A stretch of 64,000 bases of DNA, taken from Candidatus Dechloromonas phosphoritropha. GTDB lineage: Bacteria; Pseudomonadota; Gammaproteobacteria; Burkholderiales; Rhodocyclaceae. Where the stretch lies: the NCBI GenBank assembly GCA_016722705.1, contig JADKGN010000004.1, positions 310,001-374,000 of the forward strand, read 5' to 3'. A program made the position numbers and the translations under genes. Of this stretch, positions 41,807 through 50,521 are shown in pieces; within the stretch, counting starts at the first letter, position 1; each line of letters starts with the position of its first letter. The notes beneath the pieces were generated by a model that saw only the letters and a list, made by a program, of their open reading frames with translations, searched no databases and was not told the origin of the DNA.

Positions 41807-42583
41807 CTAGAAACGCGGAACGCCCCGGAGACCGTGGCGCTCGAGGGAGGCCATGATTGCCGTCATCGCCTCGGCGGCGCCGAGCGGCAGGTGATATTCG
41901 ACGCGGCGCGACAGGCGTGTTGCCACGGGATTGATCTCGACGGTCGGTATTCCGGCGCGTGCCGCCCAGACCACCGGCTCGGCAATGTAGGGGAAGACGC
42001 CCGAGGTACCGATGGTGAACACCATGTCGATGCCGTCATCCATGGCGTCGGAGAAACGTCTCATCGCTCCCGCCGGCAAGGCTTCCCCGAAGAGCACCAC
42101 GTTCGGCCGCAGGACAGCGCCGCAGGCCGGGCAAAGCGGCGGCAGCTCGCGCCCCGCCAGGTCGTCGACCGTCTCACCATGGTCGCACACGGTACAGCGC
42201 AGTTCCTGGAGATTCCCGTGGATCTCGATGAGGTCTGAACTGCCGGCCTTGCGGTGCAGACCATCGACGTTCTGGGTGAAGACGACGACCTTGGACATTA
42301 CCCGCTCCAGCACGGCGATGGCGCGATGCGCGGCATTGGGCAGCGCCCCGCGACAGTTCTGCTCGATCTGGGCCAGATATTTCCAGGTGATGTCCGGCCG
42401 GACCGCGAACACGTCCCCCGACAGCGCCGTCTCGATCGGTATCCCGTCCTCCGTCGCGTCGTCGTTGTACAACCCGCCGACCCCGCGATAGGTGGGCAAC
42501 CCGGAATCCGCCGAGATTCCGGCGCCGGTGATGAACAGCACCCGGCGCGCCGCGGCAAGACGGCGGGCGATGCGATCGATCAT
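41807..42583 (-). CDS. Sir2-family NAD-dependent deacylase
   Basis: 258 residues from ATG 42583 (MIDRIARRLAAARRVLFITG). NAD-binding GAGISADSGLPTYRG and TQNVDGLHRKAG are present, with the catalytic His in IEIHGNL and a zinc site of two CxxC pairs (CTVC and CPAC). It removes acyl groups from lysine, giving O-acyl-ADP-ribose and nicotinamide. An upstream start is possible but lacks a good ribosome site. Sir2 domains also occur as NADase effectors in defence; this compact stand-alone form looks like a housekeeping deacylase. Confidence 0.88.
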   Translation of the reverse strand: MIDRIARRLAAARRVLFITGAGISADSGLPTYRGVGGLYNDDATEDGIPIETALSGDVFAVRPDITWKYLAQIEQNCRGALPNAAHRAIAVLERVMSKVVVFTQNVDGLHRKAGSSDLIEIHGNLQELRCTVCDHGETVDDLAGRELPPLCPACGAVLRPNVVLFGEALPAGAMRRFSDAMDDGIDMVFTIGTSGVFPYIAEPVVWAARAGIPTVEINPVATRLSRRVEYHLPLGAAEAMTAIMASLERHGLRGVPRF

Positions 42584-42869
42584 GGTCAGCTTGTCCACAG
42601 TGCGTGATCTCATTTGCGATATGCGGATTATGAACACCTGACGGCCGCATGAACAGCTTGCGTCCAATTCCCGATGCGCAAGGCGATCCTGTTTGCCCGG
42701 CCGCCCGCCCGAGCGCCGGCGTTTGCTTCAATGGCGGGTTTTTGCCGGAAGCCGGGGAACACCCCCGGCGCTCGCGGTATAGTATGCCAAGGTAAAGCCG
42801 TCACGGGTGCCGCATCGGCCCAAGCAGTCCGGCAGGCAGCCATGAAGAAGGCGATCGGAGGGGTGAAGC

Positions 42870-45476
42870 ATGGCGGAGGTCCGGATCTTTCTGTCTACGG
42901 TGAGCGCGGAGTTTCGCAGCTACCGTGATGCCCTGCGCCATTATCTGGAGCGCCCCAATGTCACGGCGAAGGTGCAGGAAGACTTCATCGCGACCGGCAG
43001 CGAAACGCTGGACATGCTCGACGACTACATCCGTCAGTGCGAGGTGGTGATCCACCTGGTGGGCGACATGACCGGCGCGATGGCGCCGGCGCCGTCGGTA
43101 GCGGTGATCCGGCAACGCTATCCGGATTTCGGCAGCCGGCTTCCCCCGGTGGCCACGTTTCTGGAGGCCGGTGGACCGCTCCTCTCCTATACGCAGTGGG
43201 AAGCCTGGCTCGCCTTGTATCACGGCAAGCGCTTGATCATTGCCGTGCCCGAGAGCGGCGCCCAACGAGATGAGCGTTACGCACTCGACCCGCTCGCGGC
43301 CACCGCGCAACAGGAGCATCTGGCGCGCCTGAGGAGCATCAACCGTCACCCGGGAATTCGCTTCGTCTCGGCCGACCAGTTCGCCGCCGAGGTCTGGCGC
43401 TCGAGCCTGCTCGACATCCTGATCGCGGCCGGGCTGGTCCGGAAGCCGGTCAATCTCCCTTACACGAGCCTCGGCGACCTGTTCAAGGGGCGCGAGTCCC
43501 TGCTTGCCGCGCTGATCATCCAGTTCGGAACGTTCCCACAGGGCAACGACCAGGCAGCCGTCGCCAAGGCGCTGACCGGGCTGGGCGGCGTCGGCAAGAC
43601 ACGGCTGGCGCTCGAATACGCCTGGCGGCGCGGCGGCGGCTACACGGCGATGTTGCTTGTTGGCGCCGACAGCGGCGCAGCCCTCGAGCGCAATCTGGCC
43701 GCCCTGTGCGGGGCGACGATCCTTGATCTCGCCGCGAAGGACGAGACCGACGAAGGCCGGCAACGCGATGCCGTCGTCACCTGGCTCAACCAGCATCCCG
43801 GCTGGCTGCTGATTCTCGACAACGTCGATACGAAACCCGCGGCGTCCGCCGTCAAGACGCTGTTCGCAAAATTGCTGGGCGGGCACGTCCTGATCACCAG
43901 CCGGCTGGCGAACTGGAGCGCCAGCGTCAAGACATTGCCGGTGGATCTGCTCGCGCCCGATGCCGCCGCGGACTTTCTGCTGTCGCGGACTGCGGGAAAA
44001 CGCCGGCCGCAGGCCGACGATCCCGCCGCTGCGCAGATACTGGCCGGGGAACTGGGTTATCTCGCCCTCGCGCTCGAGCAGGCCGGCGCCTACATCGTCC
44101 ACCGGCGTCTCAGCTTCGGCCAGTACCTGAGCGAATGGCAGCGCCGGCGCGAAACGGTGCTCGGATGGTACGACCCGGACCTGATGGAATACCCGACCAG
44201 TGTCGCGATCACCTGGCAGACCTCGTTCGACCAGCTCAAGGAGCCTGCCCGCCGACTGCTGCAGCGCCTCGCCTGGCTGGCCCCGGAACCCGTTCCCGAG
44301 TCGCTGCTCGACGTACCCGTGGCCGGAGACGATGCCGGCGCAGCCGACCCCGGCGGCGCCCTGGCGGAACTCGACTCGTACTCGCTGGTGACGCGTTCTG
44401 CCGACCTTCCTGTTTTCAGCGTGCACCATCTGGTGCAGGAGGTCACCCGGCGCGGCCAACAAGCGGATCCCGCCCATGGCCCGCTGGTCGAAGCGCTGAA
44501 CTGGGTGAACGCGGCGATTGTCGGCGATCCTTCTGACATCCGCGACTGGCCGGTCCTCGATCCCCTGACGGCGCACGCGCGGGCAGTCGCGACCCGCGCG
44601 GATGAAGTCGGCATTCCCGACCCCACTGTCCGCCTGCTCAGCTACGTCGGTCTGCTGCTTGGTGAGAAAGCCCTCTACGCCGAGGCCGAGCCGCTGCTGC
44701 GTCGGGCGCTGGCAATCGACGAGGCGAGCTTGAGCCCCAACCACCCCAACGTGGCCATCGACCTCAACAACCTGGCCGCGTTGCTGCATGACACCAACCA
44801 GCTGGCCACGGCCGAGCCGCTGATGCGCCGGGCGCTGGCAATCGACGAGGCGAGCTTCGGCGCCGACCACCCCAACGTCGCCCGCGACCTCAACAACCTG
44901 GCCGCGTTGCTGCAGGCCACCAACCGGCTGGCCGAGGCCGAGCCGCTGCTGCGCCGGGCGCTGGCGATCAACGAGGCGCGCTTCGGCGCCGACCATCCCA
45001 ACGTGGCCATCCAGCTCAACAACCTGGCCCAGTTGCTGCAGGCCACCAACCGGCTGGCCGCGGCCGAGCCGCTGATGCGCCGGGCGCTGGCGATCGGCGA
45101 GGCGAGCTTCGGCGCCGACCACCCGAATGTCGCCATCTGGCTCAACAACCTGGCCCAGTTGCTGCAGGCCACCAACCGGCTGGCCGAGGCCGAGCCGCTG
45201 ATGCGCCGGGCGCTGGCAATCGACGAGGCGAGCTTCGGCACCGACCACCCCGATGTTGCTCGCGACCTCAACAATCTGGCCCAGTTGCTGAAGACCACCA
45301 ACCGGCTGGCCGACGCCGAGCCGCTGCTGCGCCGGGCGCTGGCGATCTGTATCAAGAGCCTGGGTCCGGATCACCCCTCATCCCAGGTTGTAATGGCAAA
45401 TTACATCGGCCTGCTGCAGGCAATGGGCAGGACAGACGACCAAATCAGCGCAGCGCTGGCGTCCTTGACCGCTTGA
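42870..45476 (+). CDS. DUF4062-NB-ARC-TPR protein (STAND/NLR-like)
   Basis: 868 residues in NLR layout. Residues 4-95 are DUF4062, a TIR-like fold (RIFLSTVSAEFRSYRDALRH). Residues about 200-500 are an NB-ARC NTPase with P-loop GLGGVGKT (237-244), Walker B WLLILDNVD (about 312) and a VLITSR sensor, then a winged-helix region. Residues 602-853 are six 42-residue TPRs of kinesin-light-chain type. The repeats are so alike that the DNA is a 126-bp tandem array. GGAGG precedes the ATG. No partner gene is adjacent. The architecture suits a self-contained pathogen sensor with DUF4062 as effector; the trigger is unknown. Confidence 0.88.
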   Translation: MAEVRIFLSTVSAEFRSYRDALRHYLERPNVTAKVQEDFIATGSETLDMLDDYIRQCEVVIHLVGDMTGAMAPAPSVAVIRQRYPDFGSRLPPVATFLEAGGPLLSYTQWEAWLALYHGKRLIIAVPESGAQRDERYALDPLAATAQQEHLARLRSINRHPGIRFVSADQFAAEVWRSSLLDILIAAGLVRKPVNLPYTSLGDLFKGRESLLAALIIQFGTFPQGNDQAAVAKALTGLGGVGKTRLALEYAWRRGGGYTAMLLVGADSGAALERNLAALCGATILDLAAKDETDEGRQRDAVVTWLNQHPGWLLILDNVDTKPAASAVKTLFAKLLGGHVLITSRLANWSASVKTLPVDLLAPDAAADFLLSRTAGKRRPQADDPAAAQILAGELGYLALALEQAGAYIVHRRLSFGQYLSEWQRRRETVLGWYDPDLMEYPTSVAITWQTSFDQLKEPARRLLQRLAWLAPEPVPESLLDVPVAGDDAGAADPGGALAELDSYSLVTRSADLPVFSVHHLVQEVTRRGQQADPAHGPLVEALNWVNAAIVGDPSDIRDWPVLDPLTAHARAVATRADEVGIPDPTVRLLSYVGLLLGEKALYAEAEPLLRRALAIDEASLSPNHPNVAIDLNNLAALLHDTNQLATAEPLMRRALAIDEASFGADHPNVARDLNNLAALLQATNRLAEAEPLLRRALAINEARFGADHPNVAIQLNNLAQLLQATNRLAAAEPLMRRALAIGEASFGADHPNVAIWLNNLAQLLQATNRLAEAEPLMRRALAIDEASFGTDHPDVARDLNNLAQLLKTTNRLADAEPLLRRALAICIKSLGPDHPSSQVVMANYIGLLQAMGRTDDQISAALASLTA
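44673..45428 (+). repeat. Six tandem 126-bp repeats encoding TPRs
   Basis: Units of exactly 126 bases with a shared core (AEPLMRRALAIDEASFGADH, then PNVA, LNNLA and LLQATNR). The middle four units are nearly identical in DNA; the first and last are more diverged. This pattern indicates recent unit duplication or gene conversion. Confidence 0.9.
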
Positions 45477-45609
45477 CTTGCCCTCGGCAAACGACGGATT
45501 GCCAACGGCTCTCCGCAAGGACGGACGGCCGAAGCTGGACGGCCGCTGTATCCGGGAATTGGTGCTTGACGCCGTGTTGCTGCGCGCAACGACAACCTGA
45601 CGGCGACGG

Positions 45610-45650
45610 AATTTCCATTTTTCGGTCCTTTTCGGCGTCGACCGCGGCAG
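45610..45650 (+). repeat. GTCGACCGC repeat after the NB-ARC gene
   Basis: The arm is partly duplicated (ATTTCCATTTTTCGGTCC, then TTTTCGGCGTCGACCGCGG; core 45637-45645). The surrounding 45477-45764 spacer between convergent genes has no other recognisable feature. Confidence 0.6.
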
Positions 45651-45764
45651 CCCGCTGCAACTGCCGCTTGCGCAGCGCACGCGGTTACCGTGTTTCGCGG
45701 CTGATGCGCCACAGTGCGCGGCTTTCGGAGGACCTGATTTGAGTGGCGACGCCGCGCAGGGCGA

Positions 45765-46505
45765 TCAAGCCGGTCGATCTTCGCCGGCTTCAAATGATGG
45801 CAATTGCCGGACGCTGGCTGCCACCGCGGCGGCCCAGTGACGGTAGGCAGGCTCGCCGGGATGGAATCCGTCCGGAGCGAGGAAAGACGGATCCCGGGGA
45901 TAGTTCAGGGAGACCACGGCACACCGCCCGTCACGGCCGGCAAAGCGCAGGAGCTCGTCGTTGAAACGCCGGGCGCGCAGGCCGACACACCATCTCAAGG
46001 GCTGCGGCAAGGCGGTGAAACGGTGCATCGGCGGCAACGCCGACAGCAGGATGTGCCGGACGCCGAAGGCCGATTCCAGCAGATCGAGCAAGCTGGCCAA
46101 TTCCGCGGTCCACTGCCGGGTTCGCCGGCCAGTAATGACGTCATTGACGCCGATCGACACAATCGCCACGTCGAAGCGCCCGCCGGCGACGCCATCGAGT
46201 CGTGCAATGAGGTCGCGGGTGGTGACGCCCGATTCCGCATGGAGTTGCCAACTCACCTTGAAATCCGGCATCAGTTCGTCGACGAGGCAACCTGCCAGGG
46301 CAGTCGCCTGCGATGAGGCGCCCACCCCGGCGGCGGCGGAGTCACCAAGGATCAGCAGCTTGAGCGATGGTCCGCTACCGCTCGCACCTGAACGGCTTCC
46401 CGGCGCTTCCGGCAACCTCGGTGTCACCCGGCGGACATGCACGCCCTGCACGAAGAGCAGTGGCGAGAGTACCAGGGTGGGAAGCCAACTCAGCAAACCG
46501 TTCAT
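45765..46505 (-). CDS. SGNH/GDSL-family hydrolase
   Basis: A 246-residue serine esterase. An N-terminal hydrophobic segment (LLSWLPTLVLSPLLFVQGVH) may anchor or export it. Block I is LLILGDSAAAGVG with the Ser nucleophile; the oxyanion Asn is in IGVNDVITG; block V APDGFHPGE has the Asp-His pair. The substrate is unknown (ester or thioester). Distant from any biosynthetic cluster. Confidence 0.87.
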   Translation of the reverse strand: MNGLLSWLPTLVLSPLLFVQGVHVRRVTPRLPEAPGSRSGASGSGPSLKLLILGDSAAAGVGASSQATALAGCLVDELMPDFKVSWQLHAESGVTTRDLIARLDGVAGGRFDVAIVSIGVNDVITGRRTRQWTAELASLLDLLESAFGVRHILLSALPPMHRFTALPQPLRWCVGLRARRFNDELLRFAGRDGRCAVVSLNYPRDPSFLAPDGFHPGEPAYRHWAAAVAASVRQLPSFEAGEDRPA

Positions 46506-46819
46506 GGGCGGGAGTCTATGGGTGATGCCGGCGAAGCCGGACGCCGACGCTCTGATTCATGTGAAAGGGGTTCAGCTTGTTGCCATTCCGGTTGCAAATA
46601 CGTCGCATGGAACACCGCGGAGCGCTGGAACGAGCCTGACGCGCGGCAAAGCGCAGACCTTGTAGTCCGGGAGTAGCTTCATCAATTGACGAGCTCACCA
46701 GACCGGATCGGTCATTCGACCGGCACGAACAGTACCGTACCCTAGCTGCGCCAGGACCTTGCGCTTGCGACGCGCTGTCAGCCAGGATGGCAATCGCCAC
46801 ACCTCCCCGCTTGCCCGGC
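46506..46819. other. Spacer without a recognisable gene
   Basis: 314 bases between SGNH hydrolase and the end of rhlE, both on the minus strand. Open frames here are short, lack ribosome sites and have no protein-like composition. No repeat or hairpin stands out. Confidence 0.5.
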
Positions 46820-48142
46820 TCACGACGACCGCCGGGGAGGTCCCCGTCTTGCTGGTTTCCGGGCGACCGGGCGGGCCCTTGGCGCCACGGGGCTGCCCTT
46901 CGTTTCCGGTATTGCCTTGGCCCGGCCGCCGCCGGCGACCTGCGGCTTGAGCGGCTTCCTGAATTTCCTGACGGGCAGGGCTGCGGCGGCGGTCAGCGGC
47001 ACCCGATGGTCGGGTGCGAAACCCGCCTCCTCGCTTCTCCGGAGCGTTTCCCTGAGCAGTGCCTCGATCGCCGCCAACTGGGCGACTTCGTCGGCGCAAA
47101 CCAGCGAAATCGCCTCGCCGCTGGCGCCGGCGCGGCCGGTGCGGCCAATGCGGTGGATGTAGTCCTGGGCGACGATCGGCAGATCGAAGTTGACCACCAG
47201 AGGCAGATCGTCGATATCGAGTCCGCGGGCCGCGACATCGGTGGCCACCAGAACCTGCACTTCGCCCGCCTTGAAACTCTCGAGCGCCCGCAGGCGCGCC
47301 GGCTGCGGCTTGTCGCCGTGGATCGAGTCGGCAGCGATTCCTTGCCCGAGAAGGGTTGCCACCAGTTGGTCGACACCTTTGCGCGTCTTGACGAAAACCA
47401 GCACCTGACCCCAGCGCCTGCTCCTGAGCAGGTGGCAGAACAGTTCCGGCTTGCGTCTCTTGTCGACCGGTATCGCCCATTGCCTGACACGCCTGGGCGC
47501 AGTGTTGCGCGGGCTGGCTTCGACAATGACCGGATCGTTCAGAATCGTGCCCGCCATGTCGCGGATGGCATCGGCGAAGGTCGCCGAGAAGAGCAGGGTC
47601 TGCCGTCGCCGCGGCAGGGCGGCGAAAACAGCCTCGAGTTCCCGGGAAAAACCGAGGTCGAGCATGCGATCGGCTTCGTCCAGGACGAGGATCCGGAGCT
47701 GGCCGAACCTGAGCGCGTTCTGCCGATGCAGGTCGAGCAGGCGGCCTGGCGTCGCGACCACGACATCCATACCCTTGCGCAATTGCATCATCTGCGGATT
47801 GATGCTGACTCCGCCGTACACCGCACAGGTGCGTAGCGGCAGATGCTGTCCATAGGCGCGGATGCTTTCACACACCTGCTCGGCCAGTTCGCGGGTGGGC
47901 ACCAGCACCAGCGCGTGCACGGAGGTGCTGGCCACCGGCAGCCCCTCTTCAGCCAGCCGCTGCAGCAGCGGCAGGGCAAAGCCGGCTGTCTTGCCGGTGC
48001 CGGTCTGCGCCGCCGCCAGCAGGTCGCGCCCGCCGAGGACGGCGGGAATCGCCTGCACCTGAACCGCTGTCGGAACTTTATAGCCCAGCCCGACGAGCGC
48101 CCGCAGCAATGGATCAATCAGACCGAGGCGGGCAAAGCTCAT
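46820..48142 (-). CDS. rhlE: DEAD-box RNA helicase, RhlE type
   Basis: 440 residues. The Q-motif is followed by AAQTGTGKTAGFALPLL (I), PTRELAEQV (Ia), LVLDEADRMLDLGF (II, DEAD), LLFSATF (III), ATDVAARGLDI (V) and HRIGRTGRAG (VI). The C-terminal tail of about 70 residues is basic and Pro/Arg-rich (ARPVARKPARRGPPRRSS), as in RhlE. Remodels RNA in ribosome assembly and decay. Confidence 0.92.
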   Translation of the reverse strand: MSFARLGLIDPLLRALVGLGYKVPTAVQVQAIPAVLGGRDLLAAAQTGTGKTAGFALPLLQRLAEEGLPVASTSVHALVLVPTRELAEQVCESIRAYGQHLPLRTCAVYGGVSINPQMMQLRKGMDVVVATPGRLLDLHRQNALRFGQLRILVLDEADRMLDLGFSRELEAVFAALPRRRQTLLFSATFADAIRDMAGTILNDPVIVEASPRNTAPRRVRQWAIPVDKRRKPELFCHLLRSRRWGQVLVFVKTRKGVDQLVATLLGQGIAADSIHGDKPQPARLRALESFKAGEVQVLVATDVAARGLDIDDLPLVVNFDLPIVAQDYIHRIGRTGRAGASGEAISLVCADEVAQLAAIEALLRETLRRSEEAGFAPDHRVPLTAAAALPVRKFRKPLKPQVAGGGRAKAIPETKGSPVAPRARPVARKPARRGPPRRSS

Positions 48143-48190
48143 GGGCTACGGTTCCAATCTGAACAGGCGAACGCCAAGGCTGTGCATGCC

Positions 48191-48595
48191 TTACTCGCCG
48201 CCCTTGCGCCGCCCGGCCTTCAGCGACGCGTGCCGCGACTTGCTTTCGAGACGCTTGGCAACGGAACTTCGGGTCGGCCTGGTCGGTCGGCGTTTCCTCG
48301 GCAGCTCGGCGACACCGGCAACCATCTCATGCAGTCGGCGCAACGCTTCGCCGCGATTCTTCTCGAGACTGCTGAATTTCTGCGCCTTGATGACGATCAC
48401 GCCATCCTTGCTGATGCGCTGGTCGCCAAGCTTCAGGAGGCGCTCGCGAATCTCCTCCGGCAGCGACGAGGCAGCGATGTCGAAGCGCAGATGCACCGCA
48501 TTGGCCACCTTGTTCACATTTTGCCCGCCAGCGCCTTGCGCACGGATCGCGGTGATTTCGACTTCCTCGACAGGGATGGTCAGACTGCTGCGCAT
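48191..48595 (-). CDS. arfB: Ribosome-rescue peptidyl-tRNA hydrolase ArfB
   Basis: 134 residues from ATG 48595. The catalytic GGQ lies in IRAQGAGGQNVNKVANAVHL near the N-terminus. The basic tail that enters the empty mRNA channel is present (TRSSVAKRLESKSRHASLKA). Hydrolyses peptidyl-tRNA on stalled ribosomes. Length matches E. coli ArfB (140). The frame is open upstream into rlmB, but that part is not conserved. Confidence 0.9.
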   Translation of the reverse strand: MRSSLTIPVEEVEITAIRAQGAGGQNVNKVANAVHLRFDIAASSLPEEIRERLLKLGDQRISKDGVIVIKAQKFSSLEKNRGEALRRLHEMVAGVAELPRKRRPTRPTRSSVAKRLESKSRHASLKAGRRKGGE

Positions 48596-48641
48596 GTGAG
48601 GTACGCCCGAAACGGTATGGTCATCTGTAGCGAGCGCCACC

Positions 48642-49373
48642 TCAGGAGCGGCGACGTCTGGCCTCGAACAGGCAAACCCCGGCGGCGACCGAAACATTGA
48701 GACTTTCCACGGTCCCATACATCGGGATGCGTACCAGCTGGTCACAATTCTCGCGCGTCAGGCGGCGCATGCCCTCGCCTTCGGCGCCGAGCACCCAGGC
48801 CGTCGCCGGTAGCCACTCGGCGGCGTAGAGATCGCATTCCGCCTCGCCGCTGGTGCCGATCACCTGGATGTCACGTTCCTTGAGTTCGCGCAGGGTCCGC
48901 GCAAGATTGGTGACCATCACATAGGGCACGGCTTCGGCGGCGCCGCTGGCCGCCTTCAGCGCCACGTCGGTCAATCCCGCTGACCGGTCCCTGGGCGCAA
49001 TGACGGCGTGAACTCCCGCTGCGTCGGCAACGCGCAGGCAGGCGCCGAGATTGCGCGGGTCGGTGACGCCGTCGAGCACGAGCAGGAAGGCGGGTTCTTC
49101 AAGCGTGTCGAGCACATCGTCGAGATGCGCCACCTGGCGCCCGCCTTCGACACGGGCAATGACGCCCTGATGCCGTGCGCCCGGCGCCATGCCGTCGAGG
49201 CGCCGGCTGTCGCCGGCAATGACCTTGACTCCCTGCAACTCGGCATGCGCGAGCAGATCACGGGCGCGCGCATCGTGGCGTGCGGCATCGACAAAGATTT
49301 CCTTGACGGCATCGGGATCGTGACGAAGCTTGGCGGTGATGGCGTGGAAGCCGTAGATCAGGCGTGACGACAT
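48642..49373 (-). CDS. rlmB: 23S rRNA 2'-O-ribose methyltransferase RlmB
   Basis: A 243-residue SPOUT enzyme methylating G2251 of 23S rRNA. It has an N-terminal L30e-like binding domain (YGFHAITAKLRHDPDAVKEI) and the three SPOUT motifs LDGVTDPRNLGACLRVADAA, WVLGAEGEGMRRLTRENCD and IPMYGTVESLNVSVAAGVCL. Complete. The usual neighbour rnr lies 4 kb away here instead of adjacent. Confidence 0.94.
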   Translation of the reverse strand: MSSRLIYGFHAITAKLRHDPDAVKEIFVDAARHDARARDLLAHAELQGVKVIAGDSRRLDGMAPGARHQGVIARVEGGRQVAHLDDVLDTLEEPAFLLVLDGVTDPRNLGACLRVADAAGVHAVIAPRDRSAGLTDVALKAASGAAEAVPYVMVTNLARTLRELKERDIQVIGTSGEAECDLYAAEWLPATAWVLGAEGEGMRRLTRENCDQLVRIPMYGTVESLNVSVAAGVCLFEARRRRS

Positions 49374-49451
49374 GAGTACTCGCGATGGATTGGAATCGCG
49401 ATTCTACCGTGCCACAAAGCCGGCCATAAGAACTGAATGCTGGAGGGGACA

Positions 49452-49790
49452 ATGATCAGGACATTGCTGGATGGGAACCGGCGCTTTGTTACCGAGGTTT
49501 TCTAGTAGGACAGGGACTACTTCACCGACCTCAGCCACGAGCAGAACCCGACCGTGCTGTGGATCGGCTGCTCCGACTCGCCGGTGCCGGTGAACACTAT
49601 CACCCAGACCAAGGCCGGTGAGGTGTTTGCCCAGCGCAATGTCGGCAACATCGTCGCGACCAACGACTGGAATCTCTCCGCGGTGCCGGGATTCTCGATC
49701 AACCACCCGCATATCTCCGAGATTGCCTCCTGCGGCCATTACGGCCGCGATGGCATCCGCGCTCTCGATGGCGATATCAAGGCATGCTTT
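49452..49790 (+). pseudogene. Beta-carbonic anhydrase pseudogene
   Basis: Begins MIRTLLDGNRRFVTEVF and is then cut by two consecutive TAG codons (49503-49508). Homology continues in the same frame: LWIGCSDSPVPVNTITQTKA, GEVFAQRNVGNIV, then EIASCGHYGRDGIRAL. The zinc ligands (CSD, CGHYG) survive, but the essential SDSR Arg is replaced by Pro and the last third of the protein is lost after about 49790. Not functional. Confidence 0.85.
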
Positions 49791-50110
49791 GCGTCACGAC
49801 CGGGAGAATCTAGCGTACTGCTGCCGAGTCACCACCACGACAAAGAGCCATTTAGCGCATTCCACTCGTTATGCCCTGCCAGCCGAGAGTGCCGAGCAAA
49901 CCGACGCTGGCCTTTTCGACGAACTGCACGATCCTGCGTACGACCTCCTTGCCCGTTTCACCCAATCGTGCAAAAAGGTCAGGTCGCGCAGGCTCGACCT
50001 GCCATCAGCAAGGTGGGCGCAACCCGCAACACGCCTGTCTCCCGAGCAAACGCAACTGCTCCTGCCCGCTTCAGATGATTTTCACGATGCCGCTTGGCAG
50101 AATTTGCATA
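49791..50110. other. Stretch after the carbonic anhydrase relict
   Basis: 320 bases with no intact gene. One frame reads LPAESAEQTDAGLFDELHDP, which is protein-like, and may be a relict of another gene. I see no start, ribosome site or known motif. Confidence 0.4.
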
Positions 50111-50512
50111 TCAATTGCCAGGTTTGTCTTCTTCATCCGCTGGATCACCCTGTCTGGACATCACGATCTGTTTGAGACCGACGTAGGGTGGAGGTGATGC
50201 GGAAATGTCTCCCGGCGCGCCTGAACTTTCTTCCAGCTTGGCAATGTGAGCCTTCTGGAGTTCATTATCCCTTTCGAGTTCTTCGATGCGCCGCTTCTGG
50301 CGCGCCACCAGCCATTGACGACGCAGGGTGGCCGGTGTCGTCAGCAACGCAACCATGGTTGCGCCCATCGCGACGGCCAGCAAGAGCACCATGGCAAGCG
50401 AACCGTCGAAGCGCCACAGCAGGAAATTGACGGTCACGGGAATATTATTCTGCATGGCAAAAAAGACGCCGGCAATGGCCACAAAGATAGCGGCGATGAT
50501 CGTCAGTTGCAT
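50111..50512 (-). CDS. LapA/YciS-type (DUF1049) membrane protein
   Basis: 133 residues. Two membrane helices (3-21 and 39-60) frame the family motif NNIPVTVNFLLWRFDGSLAM. A coiled coil follows (RRIEELERDNELQKAHIAKL). LapA proteins tune LPS synthesis through LapB and FtsH; lapB is not next to it here. It lies 9 bases after the antiporter gene, so is probably co-transcribed. Confidence 0.85.
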   Translation of the reverse strand: MQLTIIAAIFVAIAGVFFAMQNNIPVTVNFLLWRFDGSLAMVLLLAVAMGATMVALLTTPATLRRQWLVARQKRRIEELERDNELQKAHIAKLEESSGAPGDISASPPPYVGLKQIVMSRQGDPADEEDKPGN

Positions 50513-50521
50513 GATGCCTCC

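Noticed and set aside
41807..42583. Sir2 gene considered as a defence NADase beside the NB-ARC gene
   Set aside because: It is a compact stand-alone deacylase with both zinc CxxC pairs and is divergently transcribed, so no operon with the NB-ARC gene is supported.
42801..45374. An 857-codon open frame opposite the NB-ARC-TPR gene
   Set aside because: Its repeats mirror the TPR array on the other strand; the sense product has clear domains and a ribosome site.
44673..45428. Tandem 126-bp repeats considered as a CRISPR or satellite array
   Set aside because: There are no unique spacers, and the units encode exact 42-residue TPRs in frame.
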